Source of the DNA: Streptomyces sp. CB01635
GTDB lineage: Bacteria > Actinomycetota > Actinomycetes > Streptomycetales > Streptomycetaceae
Reading direction: 5' to 3'
Assembly (NCBI RefSeq): GCF_002803065.1
Contig: NZ_NNBL01000012.1
Location: 1 to 64,000, forward strand
Length of the DNA stretch: 64,000 nucleotides
Positions 49,632 to 56,781 of this stretch are shown here, piece by piece. The first letter of the stretch is position 1; each line of letters opens with the position of its first letter. The notes under the pieces were generated by a model, which ran no database searches, was not told the origin of the DNA, and saw only the letters and a program-made list of their open reading frames with translations. The translations under genes and the position numbers were made by a program.

Positions 49632-50277
49632 ACTTCGTCGGCTTCTTGCCGGTGACGCCCAGGTGCACCAACAGGGCCAGATTGGGCTTGAGTTCGGCCT
49701 GCTTGACGCCCCAGGTCTGGAAGCCCTTCTGATGAGAGGCCACCGCCGCGAGCATCGCGACGAGCGAACCGGCCATCGCGGCGGGGCTCACGTCCTTGTC
49801 GACCTTGCCCTTCGCCTGGAGCTCCTTGACCGTATCCGTAAGGGAGTTGTTCACGGAGTTCAGGATCTTCATGCGGATCTTGTAGAAGCGCTTGTCGCCC
49901 TCGGCCGCGCCGAGGTCGACGACGCGCAGGATCGCATCGTTCTTTCGCCAGAACTCCAGGAACCCGTCCACGAGTTCCTGCGAGGTCTGCCAGCCGGCCT
50001 TGCCGACCCACGAGCGGCCCTCGAGGAGCTGGGTCAACCCGGCTCCCTCCGTGGCCATTTGCTCGGCAATCTCCAGGACGGCGCCCTCGACGTCCGGGAA
50101 GTACTGGTAGAAGGTCGCCGGTGAGGTGCCTGCCTTCCGGGCCACATCAATGACTTTGACGTCCCGGTAGGGCGAGGAGCTGAGCATCTCGCCGAGGCAC
50201 TCCAGCAGCTTCTGACGCGTCGCCTGACCACGCCGTCCGGCCACTCGGCCGTCGACGGTACGTACTTGTCCTGTCAT
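49630..50277 (-). CDS. TetR-family regulator, proposed repressor of the acyl-CoA regulon
   Basis: This gene encodes 215 residues from ATG 50277. The TetR HTH covers about residues 18-62: RGQATRQKLLECLGEMLSSS and VIDVARKAGTSPATFYQYFP. The C-terminal domain is helical and should bind the effector, plausibly an acyl-CoA. A CTGTC-N5-GTCAG sequence, one mismatch from the palindrome found before the surrounding catabolic genes, overlaps its start codon and implies autorepression. It is encoded next to an operon with that operator. It is therefore my best candidate for the regulator of all twelve sites, though direct binding is not proven. Confidence 0.88.
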   Translation of the reverse strand: MTGQVRTVDGRVAGRRGQATRQKLLECLGEMLSSSPYRDVKVIDVARKAGTSPATFYQYFPDVEGAVLEIAEQMATEGAGLTQLLEGRSWVGKAGWQTSQELVDGFLEFWRKNDAILRVVDLGAAEGDKRFYKIRMKILNSVNNSLTDTVKELQAKGKVDKDVSPAAMAGSLVAMLAAVASHQKGFQTWGVKQAELKPNLALLVHLGVTGKKPTK

Positions 50278-50285
50278 GCCGTCAG
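50271..50285. promoter_or_regulatory. Operator CTGTC-N5-GTCAG (site 10) over the tetR start codon
   Basis: CTGTCATGCCGTCAG matches nine of ten arm positions and includes the complement of the tetR ATG (50275-50277). No Shine-Dalgarno sequence is obvious, so the transcript may be leaderless and directly blocked by bound repressor. Confidence 0.65.
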
Positions 50286-50410
50286 CTTACCGAGGGGTGA
50301 TCGGAGCGCGATTCGGCCGACTGCAAATGGGGTTGGAGGCTCCGGCACATGGGTTGATGAGGGGCCGCCCGGGGCTTTTGCGCATGTGGGGGCCGGTGGG
50401 GTCGCGAACG

Positions 50411-50443
50411 TTATCAACAGCCTGTGGAAAACCCCGTGGATAA
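50411..50443. promoter_or_regulatory. Cluster of three DnaA-box-like sequences
   Basis: TTATCAACA (50411-50419), TGTGGAAAA (50423-50431, complement TTTTCCACA) and CGTGGATAA (50435-50443, complement TTATCCACG) each match the DnaA box at seven or eight of nine positions. They sit within 33 bp in the 299-bp intergenic region between tetR and the VOC gene. The stretch is AT-rich for this genome. Confidence 0.35.
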
Positions 50444-50576
50444 AATTGGCCAAGTGTTCGAATTGCGCGTGTCACCGGCCCGCGGACGCGGCACCCTGCC
50501 ACCCAGGAGACACCCATCCCCATAGTGACGTACGGCACACCCGCGTACGGCAGGTGAACAGGAAGGACGCACGCCG

Positions 50577-51263
50577 ATGGAGTTCGCCGAGGGCGCCCCC
50601 TGCTGGGCCGACGCCGCGCTCCCCGACGTGGAGTCGGGCAAGCGCTTCTACGGCGACCTCTTCGGCTGGACCTTCGACGAGGGCGCGGGCGTGGAGTACG
50701 GCTACTACACGCAGGCCTACAGCGACGGCAGGAGCGTCGCCGCCCTCGCCCCGGACCGCGACGGCCGCACGCCCACCGGCTGGACCGTCTACTTCAAGGC
50801 CCGCGACGCCGAGACGCTCGCCTCCGCCGTGCGGGACGCCGGCGGGCGGCTGCTCGTCGAACCCCTCTCCATCGGCCCCTTCGGCACGATGGCGCTCGCG
50901 GCCGACCCCGGAGGCACCGTGTTCGGACTCTGGCAGCCCGGCACCCACATCGGCTTCGAGGTGCAGGGGGAACCCGGCACGTTCCGCCGGGCCGAGCTCC
51001 ACGCGCGCGACAGGGCGACCGTCGCCCCCTTCTACGCGTCGGTCCTCGGCCACGGCCCCACCGGCCTCGGCTTGTCCATCGCCACTGGCGACGCCCCCGC
51101 CCGCTTCCTCGTCCACTTCGCCGTCACCGACTGCGAGGCCACGGCCGACGCCGCCACCCGCCTCGGCGGCCGCGTAAAGGAAGAACCGTTCGACACCGCA
51201 TACGGACGCGTGGCCGTCCTCACCGACAACCAGGGCGCCGCCTTCGCCCTCCAGCAGGGCTGA
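50577..51263 (+). CDS. Two-domain VOC (glyoxalase/bleomycin-resistance fold) protein
   Basis: This gene encodes 228 residues from ATG 50577, with AGGAAGGA upstream. Two tandem VOC modules span about residues 5-120 (LPDVESGKRFYGDLFGWTFD, ADPGGTVFGLWQPG) and 122-227 (AELHARDRATVAPFYASVLG, DNQGAAFALQQG). Metal-binding positions typical of glyoxalase I are only partly conserved, so an enzymatic role is uncertain. Such two-domain proteins are frequent in Streptomyces (CFP32-like). It is located between tetR and afsK and has no regulon operator. Confidence 0.85.
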   Translation: MEFAEGAPCWADAALPDVESGKRFYGDLFGWTFDEGAGVEYGYYTQAYSDGRSVAALAPDRDGRTPTGWTVYFKARDAETLASAVRDAGGRLLVEPLSIGPFGTMALAADPGGTVFGLWQPGTHIGFEVQGEPGTFRRAELHARDRATVAPFYASVLGHGPTGLGLSIATGDAPARFLVHFAVTDCEATADAATRLGGRVKEEPFDTAYGRVAVLTDNQGAAFALQQG

Positions 51264-51488
51264 ACGGGCCCCTCCGCGCCCCTCCCACTCCCTCCCGCTC
51301 CTCTTCCTCCTCCGCGGAACCCACCCGTAATGCGGCACCTCTCCCGTGACACCCCGATTTGCCCCCGGGTTCGCAACCGGAGCCCCGTACAGGAAGAATC
51401 GGGGTGCGTGCCGCCGTAGCGCTTCGGTGGTGAGACGCTGACCGGGGACTGTGCACAGCGACCCGGTCCCGTACGGGGAGGCAGGCAA

Positions 51489-53894
51489 GTGGTGGATCAG
51501 CTGACGCAGCACGATCCGAGGCGGATCGGCCCGTTCGAGGTCCTGGGACGGCTCGGCGCCGGCGGCATGGGACTCGTCTATCTCGCGCGCTCGGCATCCG
51601 GCCGGCGCGTGGCGATCAAGACCGTGCGGACCGAACTCGCCGAGGACCAGCTCTTCCGCGTCCGCTTCACCCGCGAGGTCGAGGCGGCCCGCGCCGTATC
51701 CGGCTTCTACACGGCAGCCGTCGTCGACGCCGACCCGCGCGCCGCCGTGCCGTGGCTCGCCACCGCCTACGTCCCCGCGCCCTCCCTCGAAGAAATAGTG
51801 AACGAGTGCGGGCCGCTGCCGGCCCAGGCGGTGCGCTGGCTCGCCGCCGGAATCGCCGAGGCCCTCCAGTCCATCCACGGCGCGGGCCTCGTCCACCGCG
51901 ACCTGAAGCCGTCGAACGTGCTCGTCGTCGAGGACGGCCCCCGCGTCATCGACTTCGGCATCGCGTCCGGCGTCTCCAACACCCGCCTGACCATGACGAA
52001 CGTCGCCGTCGGCACCCCCGCCTACATGTCGCCCGAGCAGGCCAAGGACTCCCGGAGCGTCACCGGGGCCTCCGACGTCTTCTCCCTCGGCTCCACCCTC
52101 GTCTTCGCCGCCACCGGACACGCCCCCTTCCACGGCGCCAACCCCGTCGAGACCGTCTTCATGCTGCTGCGCGAAGGCCCCGACATCGAAGGACTGCCCA
52201 CCGAGCTGCGGCCGCTCATCGAGTCCTGCATGAAGATGGAGGCACCGCTGCGGCCCTCGCCCGCGGATCTCCAGGCCCAGCTCGCCCCGCACCTCTTCGG
52301 CTCCGGCAGCGACGACAGCGGCACCGCGTCCGCCTGGCTCCCCGAGCGCTCCGTCGCGCTCATCGAGGAACGCAGGGGCGGACGGCCCCCGGTCAAGAGC
52401 AGCGGGCCCGGCCGCGGCGGCAGCGGCGGACGGGGCGTGCACGGCGGCGCCCCCGGCCCCATGCCGGCCATGCCTGCCCAGCCCCCCGGCCCGCCCCCGT
52501 CCCACGCCCCCGGCACCGGTGGCTGGCGCCCCGCGCCCGCGCCCGTCGGCACCTCGGGCCTCGCACCCGACGCCGGGCCCGTACGCCTGGCCGGGGCGCA
52601 GGTCCCGATCGGCCCCGGCCCGCGCGTCGCCGACGCCCGCGCCGCCGCGGTGAAGGCACCGCCCGCCGACGCGGGCCTCGCCGCGTCCTGGTCCCGCCCC
52701 AAACCCGGCGTCAACGGCGCCCCCGATCCCGTGATCCCCGCCCCGGCCCCCGAGGCGGGCGCCGCCTGGCGGCCCTGGCGCTTCCGCATGTCGAACGACG
52801 TGTGGGGCACCCCGTCCGTGGCCGGCGACCTCGTCTACGTGACCTCTTTCGAGGTACACGCACTCGACGTGTCCACCGGCCGCCGCCGCTTCAAGACGCG
52901 CGACGTCGCCTGGTCCATGGCCGTGGCCGACGGCCGTATCCACGCCTCCGACGGCCCCACCCTCTACGCGCTCGACGCCCGCGAGGGACACGACCTGTGG
53001 CGACTGCAGACCGACGCCTGGGTGTACTCCCTCAAGGCCGACCGCGGCACCGTCGTCACCGGCACCCGCGGCGGTGGCGTACAGGCCTGGGAAGCCGTCA
53101 ACGGCGACAAGCTGTGGGAGATCACCGGCGCCCAGACCGACTTCGAGTCCCCCGAGGCCGGACCCGTCATCCACGACGGCACCGTCTACGTCTGGAAGGA
53201 CGCCCGGCTGCGCGCGCTGGAGGCCCGTACCGGCGAGGAGCGCTGGTCGTACCCGATCGGCGACGCGGCCTCCTGCGGCGGCGTCCCCGTCCGCCTCACC
53301 CAGGCCTCCGACGGCTACGTCTACGTGGCCGCCGGCACCCGCGTCCTGGCCGTCGACGTCGCGAGCGGCCACGTCCGCTGGCACTTCGAGGCGCCCGCCG
53401 TGTTCCTCTGCCCGCCCGCCTTCGCCCCCGGCCCGGCCGTCACCGGCGGCGGCGTCTACCTCGCCGACCACCTCGGCACCGTCTACGCCCTCGACGCCAC
53501 CGACGGCCGCGACCGCTGGCGCATCGCGACGGAACCCCGCCCCTCGTCCATCGAGCCGGTTCTCGTCTCGCACGGCCACGTCCACGTCGGCAGCGGCCAG
53601 GGCCTCTACACCCTCGACGCCGTCACCGGCACGCCCAAGTGGCGCTTCCAGGCGGGCGGCGAGGTCGTCGGCTCACCCGTCGTCGCCGACAACCGCATCC
53701 ACTTCGGCGCCACCGACCACCTCCTCTACACCCTCAAGGCCGACGACGGCCGCCTCCGCTGGAAGCTCGCCACGGGCGGCGAGATCACCGGCGCACCCGT
53801 GGTCAAGGACGGCGTGGTGTACGCGTGCAGCAAGGACCGCTGCGTGTACGCACTGGACGCGGAAAAGGGCACGGGGACGGCCTCGGCGCGCTAG
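51489..53894 (+). CDS. afsK: Serine/threonine protein kinase AfsK
   Basis: This gene encodes 801 residues from GTG 51489 (GTG 51492 is possible), with GGGGAGGCAGG upstream. The N-terminal Hanks kinase (about 14-285) is intact: GAGGMGLVYLA (23-33), Lys44, HRDLKPSN (136-143), DFG (155-157) and GTPAYMSPEQ (175-184). A Pro/Gly-rich linker (about 300-430) follows, then a beta-propeller of PQQ-like repeats (about 440-795: VYVTSFEVHALDVSTGRRRF, VYALDATDGRDRWRIAT). The sequence matches S. coelicolor AfsK, which phosphorylates AfsR to activate antibiotic synthesis and also targets DivIVA in apical growth. There is no obvious membrane helix. Confidence 0.95.
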   Translation: MVDQLTQHDPRRIGPFEVLGRLGAGGMGLVYLARSASGRRVAIKTVRTELAEDQLFRVRFTREVEAARAVSGFYTAAVVDADPRAAVPWLATAYVPAPSLEEIVNECGPLPAQAVRWLAAGIAEALQSIHGAGLVHRDLKPSNVLVVEDGPRVIDFGIASGVSNTRLTMTNVAVGTPAYMSPEQAKDSRSVTGASDVFSLGSTLVFAATGHAPFHGANPVETVFMLLREGPDIEGLPTELRPLIESCMKMEAPLRPSPADLQAQLAPHLFGSGSDDSGTASAWLPERSVALIEERRGGRPPVKSSGPGRGGSGGRGVHGGAPGPMPAMPAQPPGPPPSHAPGTGGWRPAPAPVGTSGLAPDAGPVRLAGAQVPIGPGPRVADARAAAVKAPPADAGLAASWSRPKPGVNGAPDPVIPAPAPEAGAAWRPWRFRMSNDVWGTPSVAGDLVYVTSFEVHALDVSTGRRRFKTRDVAWSMAVADGRIHASDGPTLYALDAREGHDLWRLQTDAWVYSLKADRGTVVTGTRGGGVQAWEAVNGDKLWEITGAQTDFESPEAGPVIHDGTVYVWKDARLRALEARTGEERWSYPIGDAASCGGVPVRLTQASDGYVYVAAGTRVLAVDVASGHVRWHFEAPAVFLCPPAFAPGPAVTGGGVYLADHLGTVYALDATDGRDRWRIATEPRPSSIEPVLVSHGHVHVGSGQGLYTLDAVTGTPKWRFQAGGEVVGSPVVADNRIHFGATDHLLYTLKADDGRLRWKLATGGEITGAPVVKDGVVYACSKDRCVYALDAEKGTGTASAR

Positions 53895-54721
53895 GGCCTG
53901 TCGGTCGGCCTGTCACCCGGGCGCCGGCCAGGCTGCTCACCCGGCTGCTCACCCGGCCGCTCGTAGGGCTCGGTCGGCCTGTCGCGAGGCTGCTCACCCG
54001 GCTGCTCACCCGGCCGCTCGTAGGGCTCGGTCGGCCTGTCGCGAGGCTGCTCGTACGGCTGCTCGTACGGCGCGGTCTCGTCGTGCCGCCGCTCCTCCTC
54101 GTACCGCTCGTCCTCGTAAGACGGCTCCTCGTAAGGGGGATCCGGATACGGGGGCTGTTCGGCGTACGGCTGCATCGGGCCCTCCAGCGTGTGCTGGGGA
54201 CCGTCGAGCGTGGGTGCCGGCGGTGGGACGGGGTCGGTGAAGTGCGTGGGCTCCGGGCCGCTGTCACCGGCGTACCCCTGGTCCGCGTCCTGGGGGAGCC
54301 GCTTCTGCCGCCCGCTCATCACGGCCGCACCCAGCAGCAGCAGGACGCCGCCGACGGCCGCGCCGGCCACCCCCACACCGAGACCGGAACCGTCACCGGC
54401 CACCACCATCCGTCCCTCCGCCTGCCCCACCCGCACCATCCACAGCACGGTGAACGCGAGCACCACCACGCCCGCGAACGCGACGAGCAGCCGCGACCGC
54501 AGTGCGAGGCCGATCAGCGTCGCGGCGGCGGCCACCGCGAACGGCAGGAAGAGGGAACCGAACAACTCCGCACGCGCGTCCGTCACTCCGGCACCCGAGA
54601 ACAGGTCACCGAGGCGGTAGTAGCGCCCGTGACGGCCGTCGTACCACGCACGGAAGGGGCTGGAAACGGCGGCCGTCGCTCCGAGGAGAGCGAGGATCGA
54701 CCCAAGGACGTTGCGGACCAT
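53891..54721 (-). CDS. Four-helix membrane protein with a repetitive cytoplasmic tail
   Basis: This gene encodes 276 residues from ATG 54721. Four membrane segments lie in residues 1-140 (VLGSILALLGATAAVSS, LFLPFAVAAAATLIGLALR, LLVAFAGVVVLAFTVLWMV, GAAVGGVLLLLGAAVM). The rest is a charged Pro/Glu/Tyr-rich tail ending in two identical 19-residue units of the type YERPGEQPGEQPRDRPTEP, encoded by a 57-bp tandem repeat. The stop overlaps the convergent afsK stop by 4 bp. It has no recognised enzymatic domain and may be a membrane anchor or stress protein. The position next to afsK may be meaningful but is not evidence of function. Confidence 0.75.
   Translation of the reverse strand: MVRNVLGSILALLGATAAVSSPFRAWYDGRHGRYYRLGDLFSGAGVTDARAELFGSLFLPFAVAAAATLIGLALRSRLLVAFAGVVVLAFTVLWMVRVGQAEGRMVVAGDGSGLGVGVAGAAVGGVLLLLGAAVMSGRQKRLPQDADQGYAGDSGPEPTHFTDPVPPPAPTLDGPQHTLEGPMQPYAEQPPYPDPPYEEPSYEDERYEEERRHDETAPYEQPYEQPRDRPTEPYERPGEQPGEQPRDRPTEPYERPGEQPGEQPGRRPGDRPTDRP
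53931..54044. repeat. Tandem 57-bp direct repeat within the membrane protein gene
   Basis: Two consecutive identical 57-bp copies (53931-53987 and 53988-54044) encode the 19-residue tail repeats. A degenerate third copy starts at 54045. Being exactly three times nineteen, copy-number change would keep the frame. Confidence 0.8.
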
Positions 54722-54863
54722 GCGCAGCCTCCTGAGTGCGGCCCGGTTCGGCTCTCGGTCCCGACGCTACGCCGGGAGCACACCCCTCGCCACGCGGCGC
54801 TGCTACGGTGTCGGGTCGCCAAAAGGAACGCACGGATCACCATATTTTCGGGGGAGCAGAAGG

Positions 54864-55448
54864 ATGCTGCGACGAGGACTGAAGCTCACGGCACTGGCGG
54901 CCGTGGTCGTACTCGCACTGACCGGATTCTCGACGGGCCGCGGCCACGGTTCGGGCAAGAGCAGGGGACACAGCAGCAGTAGCAGCGGAGGCGGCTGCTC
55001 CAGCTCGAAGCAGAACCACAGCGGATCGTCGTCGAGCACGACAGGCGGTTCGAGTTACGACGATGACGACGACTCGTACGGCAGCTCCAGCTCGGGCTCC
55101 TCGGGCTACACGTCGGGCGGCAGCAGCTACAACAGGCGCCCCACCCGCACCCCCAGCACCTCGGGGAGCGGCCGGAGCGCCGACATCACGGCGAAGGTCC
55201 TCAAGTGCGCGGGCAAGGACTCCCCGTACGCGTCCGTCGAGCTCAGGAACCGCGGCGGCCGGCAAGGCCGCTACAACCTCACCATCCACTTCCAGGACGC
55301 GAGCGACATCACCGTCATCGACGGCAGCACGTCCGTCACCGTCCCGGCCAACGGCACGAAGGTCGCCAAGGTGAAGCCCGGCGGCGGCGCGGACCTGCTC
55401 CAGTCCATCGACCACTGCCAGCTCGACGGCGCCCCTGCCCCGAGCTGA
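54864..55448 (+). CDS. Secreted serine-rich protein
   Basis: This gene encodes 194 residues from ATG 54864, with GGGGAGCAGAAGG upstream; the longer frame to 54711 lacks an RBS. The N-terminal signal peptide (RRGLKLTALAAVVVLALTGF) probably ends near residue 24. Residues 25-115 are Ser/Gly-rich with an Asp run (DDDDD). The C-terminal 90 residues (ADITAKVLKCAGKDSPYASV, NLTIHFQDASDITVIDG) look like a small immunoglobulin-like beta domain with two cysteines that could pair. It is likely extracellular or wall-associated. The function is unknown. Confidence 0.75.
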   Translation: MLRRGLKLTALAAVVVLALTGFSTGRGHGSGKSRGHSSSSSGGGCSSSKQNHSGSSSSTTGGSSYDDDDDSYGSSSSGSSGYTSGGSSYNRRPTRTPSTSGSGRSADITAKVLKCAGKDSPYASVELRNRGGRQGRYNLTIHFQDASDITVIDGSTSVTVPANGTKVAKVKPGGGADLLQSIDHCQLDGAPAPS

Positions 55449-55470
55449 GGCCCTGCTTCCCCGCTGCCGG

Positions 55471-56244
55471 TCACCGCACCCGGAACCCGCCCGGCCGCCG
55501 GGCGGAGAACAGCTCGGCCTGCCGCTCCGGAGGCAGATTTCCCAGGGCGATCAACTGCGGCGCGTGCGCGAGGGCCTGCGTGCGCGCCGCCTCCCTGGCC
55601 GCCCACACCGCCCGCACCGTGCCCTGCACGGCCTCGGTCGGATACGACGCGATCGTCTCGGCGCAACGCACCGATGCCGCCAACGCACCGCCGGGCACGG
55701 TCAGTTCGGACACGAGCCCGGTCTCGTGAGCGCGCCGGGCCGAGATCCGCTCGGCGGTCCCCATGAGCGCCATCCGAGCCACCTCGCCGAACGGCATGCG
55801 CTGGGCGAGGTGGATGGTCTCGTAGGCGCTGACCATGCCGTAGGTCGTATGCGGGTCGAAGAACGTGGCGCTCTCGTCGGCCACGACGAACTCGCTCTCG
55901 CCGATGAGATAGAACGCCCCGCCGCACGCCATCCCGTTGACGGCGGCGACGACGGGCTTCCACAGGTCATTGGCCTTCGGCCCGACCGCGACGAGCGGAT
56001 CGTCGATGCTGTACGGGGAGTGCGGCTGCGGCACATCGGCGTCGCGGTCGATCCCCGTACAGAAGGCCCGCTCACCGGCGCCGGTGATGACGACGGCGCG
56101 CACGGAGTCGTCGAACCTGAACCCCCGCCACACGGCGGCGAGTTCATCGGCGGTCACCAGATCGATCGCGTTGTGACGCTCGGGCCGGTCGAGGGTGACG
56201 ACCGCGACCCCGCTCTCCTTGTCGGTCTCGACGCGCACGCTCAC
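55471..56244 (-). CDS. Enoyl-CoA hydratase/isomerase family protein
   Basis: This gene encodes 257 residues from GTG 56244, overlapping the DUF35 stop by GTGA. Crotonase motifs are DRPERHNAIDL (about 19-29), oxyanion loop FCTGIDRDADVP (about 61-72) and VNGMACGGAFYLIGESE (about 99-115). The first oxyanion loop has TGIDRD in place of the usual AGADL/AGAD, suggesting a specialised substrate. It forms an operon with the DUF35 gene and lies beside the second thiolase gene, so it probably prepares the beta-hydroxyacyl-CoA for their cleavage. It converges on the secreted-protein gene. Confidence 0.88.
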   Translation of the reverse strand: MSVRVETDKESGVAVVTLDRPERHNAIDLVTADELAAVWRGFRFDDSVRAVVITGAGERAFCTGIDRDADVPQPHSPYSIDDPLVAVGPKANDLWKPVVAAVNGMACGGAFYLIGESEFVVADESATFFDPHTTYGMVSAYETIHLAQRMPFGEVARMALMGTAERISARRAHETGLVSELTVPGGALAASVRCAETIASYPTEAVQGTVRAVWAAREAARTQALAHAPQLIALGNLPPERQAELFSARRPGGFRVR

Positions 56245-56693
56245 GGCCGCTCCAGAACCCAGCGCGGCATCGTCACACCGTCGACGTCGGTGAAGGCGAC
56301 CTGCACCTTGGCGCCGATGCGCAGCCGCGCGGGGTCGACGGAGTTCAGGGCCGCGTCGGCGGAGGCCACCAGATTCCCGACGAGCCGGATCCGCGGGGCG
56401 TCGGCCAGCTCGACGATGATCGCGTTGTACGGGGCGACGGCGGCGTACGCGGGCAGCAGCGGCGGATGCGGAACGACGTAGGACCAGATCCGCCCGCGCC
56501 CGCTCATGAGCCGCCACTCACTCTCGAACGACCCGCAGTGCGGGCAGCACGGACGAGGCGGAAACCGCAGCTCACCGCAGGTGGGGGAGGCGCAGGACTG
56601 GATGCGGAGCTGGGATTGGGCGGCGTAGCGCCAGAAGGGTGCACCGTCGTCATCGATGACAGGTGACAGATAACAGATTTCAGATTCTGTCAT
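56241..56693 (-). CDS. Zn-ribbon OB-fold protein (second DUF35 protein)
   Basis: This gene encodes 150 residues from ATG 56693. The zinc ribbon is CASPTC...CCPHC (about residues 34-53), and the OB fold continues with GRGRIWSYVVPHPPLLPAYA, then VAPYNAIIVELADAPRIRLV and KVQVAFTDVDG. DUF35 proteins bind CoA esters and form complexes with SCP2-type thiolases; here a thiolase gene lies immediately upstream on the same strand (56782). Two direct copies of TGTCATTGGTCA surround the start codon (56688 and 56716). No CTGAC-N5-GTCAG site is adjacent, so expression may come from the thiolase promoter. Confidence 0.87.
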   Translation of the reverse strand: MTESEICYLSPVIDDDGAPFWRYAAQSQLRIQSCASPTCGELRFPPRPCCPHCGSFESEWRLMSGRGRIWSYVVPHPPLLPAYAAVAPYNAIIVELADAPRIRLVGNLVASADAALNSVDPARLRIGAKVQVAFTDVDGVTMPRWVLERP

Positions 56694-56727
56694 TGGTCAA
56701 TCCAACTTCCCTTTTTGTCATTGGTCA
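56688..56727. repeat. Direct repeat TGTCATTGGTCA around the DUF35 start
   Basis: Two identical 12-bp copies occupy 56688-56699 and 56716-56727, 28 bp apart (start to start); the first covers the DUF35 start codon. The sequence contains GTCA elements but not the inverted CTGAC-N5-GTCAG arrangement, so it may be a different regulator's site or a degenerate regulon site. Confidence 0.5.
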
Positions 56728-56781
56728 GTGCAACGCCGTGAGCCGGACTCCGTGAGTCCATCTCCGCCCCGCCTCCGCCCC

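Noticed and set aside
50472..53585. A 1037-codon minus-strand frame opposite afsK and the VOC gene
   Set aside because: It mirrors strong coding sequence, has biased Gly/Val/Asp composition and no recognisable domain. It is treated as an antisense shadow.
53931..54050. Possible CRISPR-like direct repeats
   Set aside because: The 57-bp units are contiguous without spacers and encode an in-frame protein repeat, so this is a coding tandem repeat.
51752..54982. A 1076-codon plus-strand frame within afsK
   Set aside because: It overlaps afsK in another frame with Arg/Pro-rich translation and no initiation signal, so afsK is the real gene.
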